This document shows, piece after piece, positions 13,251 through 21,101 of a stretch of 25,773 nt of DNA. Location: assembly GCA_002494165.1 (NCBI GenBank), contig DLBH01000035.1, positions 21,359 to 47,131 on the forward strand, written 5' to 3'. Position 1 is the first letter of the stretch. Every line of letters begins with the position of its first letter. This DNA is from Lachnospiraceae bacterium UBA7026. Its GTDB lineage: Bacteria > Bacillota > Clostridia > Lachnospirales > Lachnospiraceae. Both the position numbers and the translations under genes were made by a program. A model generated the notes under the pieces. The model was given only the letters and a program-made list of their open reading frames with translations, searched no databases and was not told the origin of the DNA.

Positions 13251-14564
13251 ATGTATCAGAAATCCCCAGGACAATTATTTATAAAATATGCCATTCCCCA
13301 GATGATCGGACTCCTGTTCAACTCCATATATATCATTGTTGACGGGGTTTTTATCGGAACACGGCTGGGAAGTAAGGCACTGGCAGCCGCCGGTGTTGCC
13401 GTACCGGTGGTCGAACTTCTCATCGCCCTCAGCATAGGCCTGACTTCGGGGGCCGGTGTAGTAATCTCCAGCAGGCTGGCCACGAAAGATTACCGGGCAG
13501 CCCGGAGTGCTTTCATGCATGCCCTCCTTGTCCAGGGCTGCTTGTCTCTGCTGATTGCCCTGGCCGGCAATCTGTTCCTTCACCCCCTCTGCTCCCGGCT
13601 GGGAGCCACGGCAGATATTCACAGCCTTACGGCAACCTATCTCCGCTATATTGTCAGCCTGTCCCCCTTCCTTTTATTCAGTTACCTGCTGGGCGGACTG
13701 GTCCGGAATGACGGAAGACCCAGGCTTGCCATGGCGGCCCTGGCCATAGGCTCCCTGTCTAATATTTTGCTGGACTATATTTTTATGTATCCTCTCAACA
13801 TGGGGATTGGCGGGGCGGCCCTGGCAACAGCCGTCGGCCCTGTCATCAGTGTCCTGATTCTTCTTCCACATTTCCTTATGAAAAAAGGCTACCTGTATTT
13901 CCAAAAAGACAGGCTGCGGCCGGAAACCCTGAAATGGTTTTTCACCCTGGGCTTCCCCTCCTTTGTCATGGAATTCAGCATCGGAATGGTAACCTTTTTC
14001 ATGAATTACGGCATCATCAGGTATGGCTTTAGCGACCAGGGCCTGGCCGCTTACCTGATTATAGGCTACTTCATGCTGATCATCCTCACCCTCTTCCTGG
14101 GCATGGCAGAGGGCTTACAGCCTGTCTTCAGTTATCTTCATGCCGCTTCCGAAAAAGTAAAGCTTTCCAGCCTGCTCCGGATCGCCGTCTCTGTATTTTT
14201 GATCCTGGGTCTGGTCAGCTATGTGCTTATTTACTTCTACTCTATTTATTTTTACAGGGTTTTCACACCTGGAGATCCGGCCCTTGCCACATACGCGGCC
14301 GGAAAAAGCAAGCTGTATTTTGCAGGATTTTTCTGTGCGGGACTTAATATCCTGATGATCTCCTACTTCCAATCCATCCAGGCTCCCGGCAGGGCCCTGC
14401 TTCTTTCCTCACTCAGAGGCTTCTTTCTCCCCGCGGTGACCATAATGATCCTGCCGGCTGCCGCAGGCCTGTCTTTGCTGTGGTTCTGCCATTCCTTATC
14501 GGAAATGATTACCCTGGCGGTTTGCCTGCTTCTGTGGCTGCTACCGGTTTTCAGGTCTTCCTGA
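13251..14564 (+). CDS. MATE-family efflux transporter under guanidine riboswitch control
   Basis: 437 residues with about twelve membrane segments in two related halves, typical of MATE (MatE) exporters that use Na+ or H+ gradients. Visible are IPQMIGLLFNSIYIIVDGVF at the N-terminus (the usual first-helix segment), GSKALAAAGVAVPV, and IGGAALATAVGP at the end of the first half. The second half repeats the pattern, with ISYFQSIQAPGRALLLSSLR in a late helix. The ATG at 13251 with AGAGG 5 nt upstream is preferred over the GTG at 13245. The leader carries a guanidine-I riboswitch and terminator, so it should be made when guanidinium accumulates. Guanidinium or a related cation is thus the likely substrate; MATE proteins also export drugs. 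Confidence 0.92.
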   Translation: MYQKSPGQLFIKYAIPQMIGLLFNSIYIIVDGVFIGTRLGSKALAAAGVAVPVVELLIALSIGLTSGAGVVISSRLATKDYRAARSAFMHALLVQGCLSLLIALAGNLFLHPLCSRLGATADIHSLTATYLRYIVSLSPFLLFSYLLGGLVRNDGRPRLAMAALAIGSLSNILLDYIFMYPLNMGIGGAALATAVGPVISVLILLPHFLMKKGYLYFQKDRLRPETLKWFFTLGFPSFVMEFSIGMVTFFMNYGIIRYGFSDQGLAAYLIIGYFMLIILTLFLGMAEGLQPVFSYLHAASEKVKLSSLLRIAVSVFLILGLVSYVLIYFYSIYFYRVFTPGDPALATYAAGKSKLYFAGFFCAGLNILMISYFQSIQAPGRALLLSSLRGFFLPAVTIMILPAAAGLSLLWFCHSLSEMITLAVCLLLWLLPVFRSS

Positions 14565-14608
14565 CTGGCAGCTGCCCCGGTTATCTCTCTTTTTCTTTCT
14601 GATCCTGG

Positions 14609-14632
14609 GGCTCTTCATGAAAAGGGCCTCTT
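14609..14632 (+). terminator. Possible terminator after the MATE gene
   Basis: GGCTCTT (14609-14615) can pair with AAAGGGCC-type sequence (to 14628, one G-U), followed by TCTTA. The U-run is poor. Confidence 0.35.
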
Positions 14633-14667
14633 ACATATATTTACAAGTTATATCAGCTGTTACTTTT

Positions 14668-15078
14668 CTAATTGTTAGATCCTGAAATAAAGCACAGCGT
14701 AAAGTCCTCATACTCGCAAAACATCAGATCAAAAACAAAAAAGAAAGAGGAAAGCCCCCGGGGGCCTCCAAGCTCTTCCTTCAAACCTTCCAGATCTTCA
14801 ATCTTAAAAACCTTAATACGGACTGGTAAACCAAACAGACTCCTGGTCTTCTCAGCAATCGCTTCCCATCTGTACTCACCGTTCAGGTCCTTTAAGGACT
14901 CATCAAGACCTTGCTCCGACGTGACCAGCTCCGGCTTTCTGTCTTTAATTTCGTAGAAATCATAGAATTCCTTCAGGTAATCTTCCTCAAACAGGGGTTT
15001 GACGGCTACTTCATAGTCCATGGCAAGATCACCAAGGTCATGTGTTTTTTCAAGGATTTTCTTGTATTTTATATTCAT
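14668..15078 (-). CDS. Hypothetical protein, 136 residues
   Basis: A soluble acidic protein without signal peptide or membrane segment. It opens MNIKYKKILEKTHDLGDL and contains EEDYLKEFYDFYEIKDRKPE, a central amphipathic stretch (YRWEAIAEKTRSLFGLPVRI) and a hydrophobic C-terminal strand region (SFFFVFDLMFCEYEDFTLCF). The alpha/beta pattern and acidity recall small immunity-type or SMI1/SUFU-like proteins, but I cannot place it in a family. The binding site (GGTGAT) is weak. The gene is isolated between the MATE gene and the flavoprotein. Confidence 0.65.
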   Translation of the reverse strand: MNIKYKKILEKTHDLGDLAMDYEVAVKPLFEEDYLKEFYDFYEIKDRKPELVTSEQGLDESLKDLNGEYRWEAIAEKTRSLFGLPVRIKVFKIEDLEGLKEELGGPRGLSSFFFVFDLMFCEYEDFTLCFISGSNN

Positions 15079-15207
15079 AAAAACATCACCAGACTTTTAT
15101 CAAAATATTCACGTGGAAGACTGCCAAAATAGTGTTTGACTTGAGTTTACCCGAGCATTTGGATTCTTGTCAATGGAACCTAGCCACCAGACCCGACAAA
15201 ATTTCAA

Positions 15208-15720
15208 CTAAAGCCTCCTGGCCATCTCTGTAATCTTCTCCGTCACATTTCTATCGTAATTAGTAAAAATACCTATGTCTTCAAGTCCGAGATATCCAAG
15301 GAAATCTCCGTCATAAGAAAACTTCGCACCGTCATACATATCCAGATCCCCTGAGCTTAAAAACATTGCTACCTTCTTAAGGGCTGTTGGTGCCTTAGGA
15401 TAAAGTGCGGAATAAAAGCGGTCTATCACACATTTAAGCTGTCCAGAAATATTGTGATAATAGATTGGGGACGCAATTACCAGCATGTTCGTATCTTTAA
15501 GATCGGCATATATCTTCTGCATATCATCTTTTTGAACACACTCTCCCTGTCCATTTCCATGGCAATATTCACATGCCAGGCATCCATGTATTTCCATCTT
15601 ACATACATCAAAGACTTTGACATCATGGCCGGCCACTTCGGCTGCTTCCTTAAAAACCTTTACCATCCGTGCCGTATTTCCTTTAAGCCGGGGACTCCCG
15701 TTAAGAACTGTTATCTTCAT
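15208..15720 (-). CDS. Flavodoxin-fold FMN reductase with an iron-sulfur-type Cys cluster
   Basis: 170 residues of the NADPH-dependent FMN reductase/iron-sulfur flavoprotein group. The FMN phosphate loop is LNGSPRLKGNTARM (6-19). Cys47, Cys50, Cys53 and Cys61 form the Cx2Cx2Cx7C pattern used by iron-sulfur flavoproteins to bind a [4Fe-4S] cluster. VIASPIYYHNISGQLKCVID (about 86-105) is the second flavin-contact segment. It is likely an electron carrier or quinone/nitro reductase in anaerobic or oxidative-stress metabolism. The ATG at 15720 is chosen because the protein then begins directly with the first strand (MKITVLNGSPR) and AGGAG lies 10 nt upstream; a longer frame to 15771 is less likely. 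Confidence 0.88.
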   Translation of the reverse strand: MKITVLNGSPRLKGNTARMVKVFKEAAEVAGHDVKVFDVCKMEIHGCLACEYCHGNGQGECVQKDDMQKIYADLKDTNMLVIASPIYYHNISGQLKCVIDRFYSALYPKAPTALKKVAMFLSSGDLDMYDGAKFSYDGDFLGYLGLEDIGIFTNYDRNVTEKITEMARRL

Positions 15721-16291
15721 TTCCTTAATTCTCCTTTTCCAAAAGCCGGTACAGGTCATCTCAATCTGCACCCGCCAATAATAATTATCTCAGCTTTTCA
15801 AGATCCATAGCATTCCTGTCTTTTCTTTTTTTGCTTCTCTTTACAGGTCTTATCATAACTTTTTGCAACATATTCTGCTAATGGTTATAATGAATATCCT
15901 ACTATTCCTTTTCAGAATATCATATTGTAATAAGTAATGGGAAGCATTGCTGACCGGATACAAATGACCAGCTCTCTCCAGACATAATAAAAGGACCGGT
16001 TTCCCGATCCTTTCAGAAACACTAAGCCCTGAGTCTTTTTAGCATCCCTTAATCCGATAAAAATCTTTCATCTTCAGATTCAGGCGCATATATGAGTCAG
16101 GTTTTCAGTTGCTCAAGAGGCACACTGTCTCCACGTGGCTCGATGGAACTTCGGGTATAACCCTTTTTTATAGGGATATTTCCACCCACTCTTTAACCCT
16201 TTCATTAACATTATCATTTATTATGGTAACATATCCATTCCAAGGTGCAATATAAAATTAAAGTTTTCTACCTTTTAAACATCATTTAATA
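15721..16291. other. Intergenic region at the edge of the AT-rich block
   Basis: No gene is visible in about 570 bp. Two hairpins stand out. An imperfect stem AAAGGA/TCCTTT with inner CGG/CCG at about 15990-16013 is followed by T-rich sequence on the minus strand. A short GGGT-ATA-ACCC hairpin (16153-16163) is followed by six T on the plus strand and could end a small plus-strand transcript. Base composition turns AT-rich from about 16200, which probably marks a junction between core sequence and transferred DNA. Confidence 0.45.
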
Positions 16292-16321
16292 TTGCATCTA
16301 ATAATACCAAAGTGATAAAAT
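16292..16321 (+). promoter_or_regulatory. Candidate promoter of the DGQHR/MrpR-like pair
   Basis: TTGCAT (16292-16297), an 18-bp spacer and TAAAAT (16316-16321), about 40 bp ahead of the start codon. The region is AT-rich, so chance matches are possible. Confidence 0.4.
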
Positions 16322-16362
16322 AAATATAGTTTTCACATTATTATATAAAGGCGGTTTAGTTT

Positions 16363-17616
16363 ATGGCTATAAAAAGTAAAGAAGAATTAATCAAATATTT
16401 GGATTCTAGAAGAATGAGAATCGCAGAGGATCGTAAAGAAACTCAAAATGTCTGTTTATATTTGAAAAGTAAGTATAATATTCCCATTGGAGTGACCAGT
16501 GACATCATGTGTAGAGAAGGTGCAGCCGGATATAGCAGATTCATCCAATTCGCTCTTTTTGAGAGAATTTCTGGTAACCTCAAACCAGAAGACTTTTTTA
16601 CGAAACAAGAAATAGACTTTTACAGTCATCAAAGGTATGAAGAACCTAAAGTAGAATTCCCATTACGGATTCAGGCTATACAGATTACCGATGATCAGTA
16701 TATCGGAAAGATATCCGCACAAGAACTGATGAAATACCGTGATGCGCAAATGATCAATTATAATACAAACACTCAGCGAACCATGAAACTGGTAATCCGG
16801 GGGGAGACTAAACAATGGAAAATCACGCTTGATAATTCGGCTGTTAAGTCTATACAAAATAATATGCACGATAAGACGTTCATTTCCAATACGATTACAT
16901 TAAATATGCCTGAAGAAACGGATTTTAGTTATGATGAAGATACCTGTACTTTAATCATAAAAGAAATCAAATATTTTGATATCTTAGACGGCTATCACCG
17001 TTATATAGCTATGAGCAATGAATTTAATACAGACTCATCTTTCGATTATCCTATGGAATTACGCATCGTATGTTTTCCTGAATACAAAGCAAAACAAATG
17101 ATTTTCCAGGAAGACCAAAAAACTAAAATGAAGTCTTTAGACAGTAAATATTTTGATCAAACAGACAACGCTAACAAAGTTATCGCAAGACTGAATGGGG
17201 ACCCCACTTGCAATTTAAGTGGATCGCTTATCATGAATGGCGGAATAATAAATCCGGCAGAATTGAGTGTTCTAATAGCCCAATATTGGTTTAGAGGCCA
17301 AATCAGTAAGGCAGAAGGCAAAGCGAGAGTAATCTCTGTTACAAAAACCTTAAAAGAAAGTTTCAATTACTTAACTGAAACAGATTCAGCTTACCTTGAA
17401 GAGTGGGATTACAGGACGATCGCGGCAGCTATTTATCTGATAGCGAAAAAAATACCAAAAAAAGATTATCAGCAACTGATTCCTTTATTAAAAAAAGGAT
17501 CCGAAGAGTTAAACAAAGGGTTTGTTATCAATAATAAAGGTACCAGCAGAAAACTGCAAAATATCTATGGTAAGATAATTGATGAGTTCTATGAGAATAA
17601 TGCCTATACTAATTAG
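16363..17616 (+). CDS. DGQHR-domain (DndB-like) protein
   Basis: 417 residues. The core from about residue 100 resembles DGQHR-domain proteins. It has LRIQAIQITDDQYIGKISAQ (101-120), an Asn/Arg-rich strand (NYNTNTQR, 132-139), the signature FDILDGYHRYIA (205-216, with Tyr for the usual Gln), and FQEDQKTKMKSLD (248-260), where the family often has an Asn-x-x-Gln element. DGQHR domains occur in DndB, which binds DNA and regulates the dnd phosphorothioation genes, and in many phage or defence proteins. No dndCDE genes are seen here. The N-terminal 90 residues are helical and not recognised. It is co-transcribed with the MrpR-like gene 20 bp downstream. AGGCGG 8 nt upstream supports the ATG. Confidence 0.65.
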   Translation: MAIKSKEELIKYLDSRRMRIAEDRKETQNVCLYLKSKYNIPIGVTSDIMCREGAAGYSRFIQFALFERISGNLKPEDFFTKQEIDFYSHQRYEEPKVEFPLRIQAIQITDDQYIGKISAQELMKYRDAQMINYNTNTQRTMKLVIRGETKQWKITLDNSAVKSIQNNMHDKTFISNTITLNMPEETDFSYDEDTCTLIIKEIKYFDILDGYHRYIAMSNEFNTDSSFDYPMELRIVCFPEYKAKQMIFQEDQKTKMKSLDSKYFDQTDNANKVIARLNGDPTCNLSGSLIMNGGIINPAELSVLIAQYWFRGQISKAEGKARVISVTKTLKESFNYLTETDSAYLEEWDYRTIAAAIYLIAKKIPKKDYQQLIPLLKKGSEELNKGFVINNKGTSRKLQNIYGKIIDEFYENNAYTN

Positions 17617-17636
17617 AAAGAGAAGTGTTTTTTATA

Positions 17637-18599
17637 ATGGCCCAATATGTATTCTATAACGAAGAGATCAAAAAAGACTATATAAGACAAAAAAAGGCAA
17701 CTACTATTTATGCCCCAAACTATATGGAGAATATTTTTTCAAAAGCTACAACATACGAAGAAATGCTTGGGAAGGATATTTGTAACTGGACAGTTGCTGA
17801 AGGAATCGATTATTTTAAGTATCTGAATGTAGTTGCGGATTCAACTCTCATAGGCATCAACAAAATATTCCGCAGTTATACACAATACTGTATTGAGCGG
17901 GGCATGAGTGTTGATAATCAAAACCATTTCCTTGAAATCACAAGGGAAACTATTGTTAATGAATGTGTGAACAGAACAATGCTTGATGGCATGATCATAA
18001 CCAGGGAAGATATTGAACAGGGTATTACGATTTTCACTGAACCAAGTGACAAATTTTTGATTCTATGCATCTTTGAAGGCATTGCGGGAAAAGATTATCA
18101 AGAAATCCTCAATCTTAGATATTCGGATTTTGAAAAAATTTCAGAAAACGAATACGTTGTGCACACTTGCAGTGGAAGGACTTTTCCTGTATCACCTTTA
18201 CTTGTCTTCTATGCTGAGCAGAGTTCAAGACAAACAACATATACTATGGATTCTGGCCGCTACTGGGAAGTTTACGGTGAGCATCTAGATACCGTAATCA
18301 AATTCAAGGATACTGGTCGTGATGTACAAAAAAAGTACATAGGAAGAAGAATATACCAAAGACTATTTAAACTAATCAAAAAAATGGATCTGACTAAAAA
18401 TCTTACAGCAAAGTACCTGGCAAATTCAGGTCAAATAGATATGTTCCAACGAGAAGCAGCAAAGAAAAAAATTACACCTATAGAGGCTGTATTTGATAAC
18501 GAAATATATGACAGGGTTTCATACATTTACACCAGGGTGAACTCACGCAAAGCCTTTGTAAATAAATTCAGAGATTATTTAGAGCCCTCTGCCAAATAA
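17637..18599 (+). CDS. MrpR/YopR-like phage repressor with a tyrosine-recombinase fold
   Basis: 320 residues starting MAQYVFYNEEIKKDYI. An N-terminal SAM-like core-binding region (about 15-110) is followed by a C-terminal domain with the outline of a tyrosine recombinase (FLILCIFEGIAGKDYQEILN, then LRYSDFE). The catalytic R-H-R-Y residues cannot be found: the first-Arg position reads AGKDYQEI and no LxHxxR-like box is present. It matches the SP-beta YopR/MrpR type, a DNA-binding repressor of the lytic cycle built on an inactive recombinase. A GTG at 17625 is an alternative start; homologues as I recall start at MAQYVFYN. The gene is AT-rich and lies directly behind the DGQHR gene. Confidence 0.68.
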   Translation: MAQYVFYNEEIKKDYIRQKKATTIYAPNYMENIFSKATTYEEMLGKDICNWTVAEGIDYFKYLNVVADSTLIGINKIFRSYTQYCIERGMSVDNQNHFLEITRETIVNECVNRTMLDGMIITREDIEQGITIFTEPSDKFLILCIFEGIAGKDYQEILNLRYSDFEKISENEYVVHTCSGRTFPVSPLLVFYAEQSSRQTTYTMDSGRYWEVYGEHLDTVIKFKDTGRDVQKKYIGRRIYQRLFKLIKKMDLTKNLTAKYLANSGQIDMFQREAAKKKITPIEAVFDNEIYDRVSYIYTRVNSRKAFVNKFRDYLEPSAK

Positions 18600-18747
18600 C
18601 GTTTTCAAAACAACAAGTTAGCAATTGAAACTACAGTTCAAATCAGAAATTCTTTTGTAACCGCCATAGACTACAATATATATTTAATGTATACTTATTT
18701 ATAACGGGTATGTTAGAAATCGTTTTTTAATTATTTTAAAAAAATTC

Positions 18748-18777
18748 TTTACAAACCATAGTTCCTCGGTGTATAGT
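18748..18777 (+). promoter_or_regulatory. Promoter of the RNA upstream of abiF
   Basis: TTTACA (18748-18753), an 18-bp spacer and TATAGT (18772-18777), each five of six to consensus. The start falls near 18784. The sequence from 18600 to 18747 shows no gene. Confidence 0.6.
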
Positions 18778-18779
18778 TA

Positions 18780-18886
18780 AGGCACAGATAAAGCAAAAGC
18801 ATTTTGCTATGCCTTTTTTAGCTTTATAATGATATCTGCACCCGACACGCATCTCGCAGAACTGCGTACCACGTCGGGTCTTTTTA
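18780..18886 (+). ncRNA. Two-hairpin RNA upstream of abiF (abiF RNA motif candidate)
   Basis: Hairpin 1 has an outer AGGCA/TGCCT stem (18780-18814) and a perfect inner AGCAAAA/TTTTGCT stem (18792-18808), followed by six T. Hairpin 2 has ACCCGAC/GTCGGGT (18840-18879) with inner ACGCA/TGCGT (18847-18867), followed by TCTTTTT. Both have terminator form. The second ends only 16 bp before the abiF start codon. A structured RNA in this position (the abiF RNA motif) has been reported from comparative genomics. The same element may act as an RNA antitoxin or as an attenuating leader. Hairpin 1 could alternatively be a terminator for upstream genes. Confidence 0.65.
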
Positions 18887-18902
18887 ATTTTTGGAAATAA
18901 TT

Positions 18903-19829
18903 ATGCTTAGAAAAGATCATTCTCCAGCCATGGATATCCCGGCACAAATTGAAAATCTGAAAGAAAATAAACTCATTATAGAAGATGAAGCAGAAGCGAC
19001 TCTTATCCTTCAACGAATCTCTTACTATCGGCTTATCAAAGCATATGGGCCTTACTTCAAAGGAAAATATAGTAGCGTTTTTCGTCCAGGGACAACTTTC
19101 AATCAGATTTACAGGGTTTATGAATTTGATGATCACCTCAGACACCTTCTTATGCCATATCTGCAGGAAATAGAGATAACTTTAAGATGTCAGATATCTA
19201 ATTATTTTTGTGTCAAATATGGTTCTCTAGGTTATCTTGATGCCTCTAATTTTGATGAGGATGCATCACACAGTTCACTGAAAGCTAGAATCAATACTGG
19301 TTACGAACTGTCAAAAGAATCTCCCATCATAAAAAACTTCCAGGAGAATTATAAGGATTCAAAAGTTCCTCTATATGCTGGAATTGAAGTATTTACTTTT
19401 GGCACACTTGCCCGTTTTTATAAGGCCATGAAAAAAGAAGATCGAATAGCCATAGCATCTATGTATAAAGGAGTAAATGAAAAATACCTATCGAGTTGGC
19501 TGGTCAGTATTGGATATGTAAGAAATCTTTGCTCACATTTTAACAGACTTTATAAAAAGAATCTTACAAAGAAACCTCTGTTATACAAAAAAAAGCAGGA
19601 TAAAGGTGTAGATAATTCCAGACTTTACGGTGTATTATGCTGTATGCGATATCTCCAGCAGTCACCCGAAAAATGGCTGACCTTCGTAAATTCCTTAAGG
19701 GATCTTCTTGAAGAATACAAAGATTGTGTAACTCCTGAGGGCATAGGATGCAACCAGGATGATTGGGCAGAAAGGCTACTTGATCAGATACCCGATTCTC
19801 ATCTTGGAAAACTCTATTTATTAGCTTAA
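18903..19829 (+). CDS. AbiF/AbiD-family (Abi_2) abortive infection protein with HEPN RNase motif
   Basis: 308 residues, the usual Abi_2 length. Hallmarks are LQRISYYRLIKAYGPYF (36-52), the helix EIEITLRCQISNYF (89-102), and YVRNLCSHFNRLYKKN (205-220), in which Arg207 and His212 form the R-x4-H motif of HEPN ribonucleases. Members cut RNA and stop phage growth by shutting down the infected cell; AbiF-type proteins have been proposed as relatives of the HEPN domains of Cas13. The ATG at 18903 is preferred to a TTG at 18891. It is preceded by a structured RNA with its own promoter and followed by a strong terminator, so the RNA and gene form a compact unit. Confidence 0.9.
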   Translation: MLRKDHSPAMDIPAQIENLKENKLIIEDEAEATLILQRISYYRLIKAYGPYFKGKYSSVFRPGTTFNQIYRVYEFDDHLRHLLMPYLQEIEITLRCQISNYFCVKYGSLGYLDASNFDEDASHSSLKARINTGYELSKESPIIKNFQENYKDSKVPLYAGIEVFTFGTLARFYKAMKKEDRIAIASMYKGVNEKYLSSWLVSIGYVRNLCSHFNRLYKKNLTKKPLLYKKKQDKGVDNSRLYGVLCCMRYLQQSPEKWLTFVNSLRDLLEEYKDCVTPEGIGCNQDDWAERLLDQIPDSHLGKLYLLA

Positions 19830-19843
19830 ATCTCTAAATAATA

Positions 19844-19881
19844 GCACTACCAAAGAACATTTTTATGGTAGTGCTTTTTTT
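19844..19881 (+). terminator. Rho-independent terminator of abiF
   Basis: The perfect 9-bp stem GCACTACCA (19844-19852) / TGGTAGTGC (19866-19874), followed by seven T. Confidence 0.92.
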
Positions 19882-19914
19882 ATCATCATATAATGTTTTA
19901 GCCATAAATCCTTT

Positions 19915-20148
19915 TTATATGGAAGAAACCTGTTTCTCTTTATCACGGATCCACTCAGCTTTTTCTTTTGTCACGACCTGGACCAAAGGGCCGCCGTATT
20001 TCCGGTAAGAGGCCCCAACAGGAGCCCTGTTGACCGCTTTATAAGCCTCCATTCCCAGCTTTTCTCCATACAATTCCAGTAATTTACCTTTTGCATCCTC
20101 TGCGTTTTTTCTGATTATTGTCTTGTCCTGACTATATATCACGATCAT
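19915..20148 (-). CDS. Hypothetical protein, 77 residues, cut off from its promoter by an IS
   Basis: A small basic soluble protein (MIVIYSQDKTIIRKNAEDAK at the N-terminus, then MEAYKAVNRAPVGASYRKYG, ending EKQVSSI). No family is recognised. The ATG at 20148 is preferred because AGGTGA lies 6 nt upstream; a longer frame to 20169 exists. The sequence 18 bp upstream of the start is the 10-bp direct repeat flanking the IS21-type element, so the native promoter probably lies beyond 22789 and the gene may be silent or driven from the IS. Confidence 0.6.
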   Translation of the reverse strand: MIVIYSQDKTIIRKNAEDAKGKLLELYGEKLGMEAYKAVNRAPVGASYRKYGGPLVQVVTKEKAEWIRDKEKQVSSI

Positions 20149-20177
20149 CAATCTCACCTCATAAATCACTCTTTTGC

Positions 20178-20267
20178 TGATTCTTGTCAGTTTGGGACAA
20201 ACATCCTGTAACTTCCGGACAGTGGTTCCTACATTATCCGGACAATAGTTTTTGTATTATCCGGACA
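20178..20267. repeat. Left-end transposase-binding repeats of the IS21 element
   Basis: Four units of 22-23 bp end at 20199, 20221, 20244 and 20267. The last three end CCGGACA and the first ends GGGACA. Multiple terminal repeats of about 20 bp are a hallmark of IS21 ends. Confidence 0.8.
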
Positions 20268-20297
20268 GGATACCTGTCCCAAGCTGACAAGATGACA

Positions 20298-21086
20298 TCA
20301 TTTATTAGTATAGCCGTTTTCCTCCGGCTTGTCATCCTCGGCGTCAGCCGGGCTGAACTCCACTACCGGTCTGCGGGATGGCCCTTTAAGATTAAATCGA
20401 TATGCGTTACGTACAATACGGTCCAGGACCGCATCTGCAATTGTTGGGTCCTTGAAAACTGAACACCATTCCTTTACGGGAAGCTGTGCCGAGATTGCTA
20501 TGGATTTATGGTGGAAATATCGTTCTTCTGCGACCTCCAGGAAATCCTGCGTCATTCCAAGATCCAGCTGTTTCATACCGAAATCATCCAGCAACAGGAG
20601 GTCGGGTTTTACAAGATCCTTCATCAGTTTGTTGTATGACCCGTCGCCTTTTCCGATCATGAGATCTGTAAGGAGACGGGTGACACGGTAGCTCCTGACG
20701 CTTAATCCCCTCACACAGGCTTCACGGCCAAATGCGGAAAGAAGATAGGTCTTCCCCACTCCTGTTGCACCTGTGAGGATGAGATTGCTGCCGTTTTTTA
20801 CCCACTCGCAGTTAGATAGTCTTGCGACATCGGCTTTTTTCAGCTTGCGGACCGGGTCGTAATCCAGTTCTGCGAGGTTGGCTGTTGGATCACGGAGCTC
20901 CGCCCTTTTGATCAATCTTTTGATCTTCGCTTTCTGCCTTGCAGTGTATTGGGCGTTGACGATCATCCCGAGACGGTCGTCAAAGGGAAGATCTTCCGAA
21001 GCAGGAAGCTCATCCTGTCTGGCGTACTCCAGCCGCATGGCATGCAGCTTCATACCTGTGAGTTGCTCTGCTGTTTGATAGTTCAT
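20298..21086 (-). CDS. istB: IS21-family helper ATPase IstB
   Basis: 262 residues, an AAA+ DnaC-like ATPase that assembles on target DNA and stimulates the IstA transposase. Walker A is GATGVGKT (106-113), Walker B is LLLLDDFG (163-170), and the C-terminal part has the sensor-type ISAQLPVKEW and DAVLDRIVRNAYRFNLKG typical of IstB. The length is normal. It follows istA by 15 bp with AGGAGG 7 nt from the ATG. This copy appears intact, so it could act in trans for another IS21 relative. Confidence 0.95.
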   Translation of the reverse strand: MNYQTAEQLTGMKLHAMRLEYARQDELPASEDLPFDDRLGMIVNAQYTARQKAKIKRLIKRAELRDPTANLAELDYDPVRKLKKADVARLSNCEWVKNGSNLILTGATGVGKTYLLSAFGREACVRGLSVRSYRVTRLLTDLMIGKGDGSYNKLMKDLVKPDLLLLDDFGMKQLDLGMTQDFLEVAEERYFHHKSIAISAQLPVKEWCSVFKDPTIADAVLDRIVRNAYRFNLKGPSRRPVVEFSPADAEDDKPEENGYTNK

Positions 21087-21101
21087 GATGTGTCCTCCTT
21101 T

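Noticed and set aside
16090..16175. Possible small RNA before the AT-rich block
   Set aside because: There is a short hairpin plus a T run but no promoter or recognisable RNA family; noted only within the intergenic entry.
16363..17616. A complete dnd phosphorothioation system
   Set aside because: Only a DGQHR-like protein is present; no cysteine desulfurase, DndC, DndD or DndE is in the window.
17637..18599. Active tyrosine integrase call for the MrpR-like protein
   Set aside because: The catalytic Arg-His-Arg-Tyr set cannot be located, so an integrase function is unlikely.
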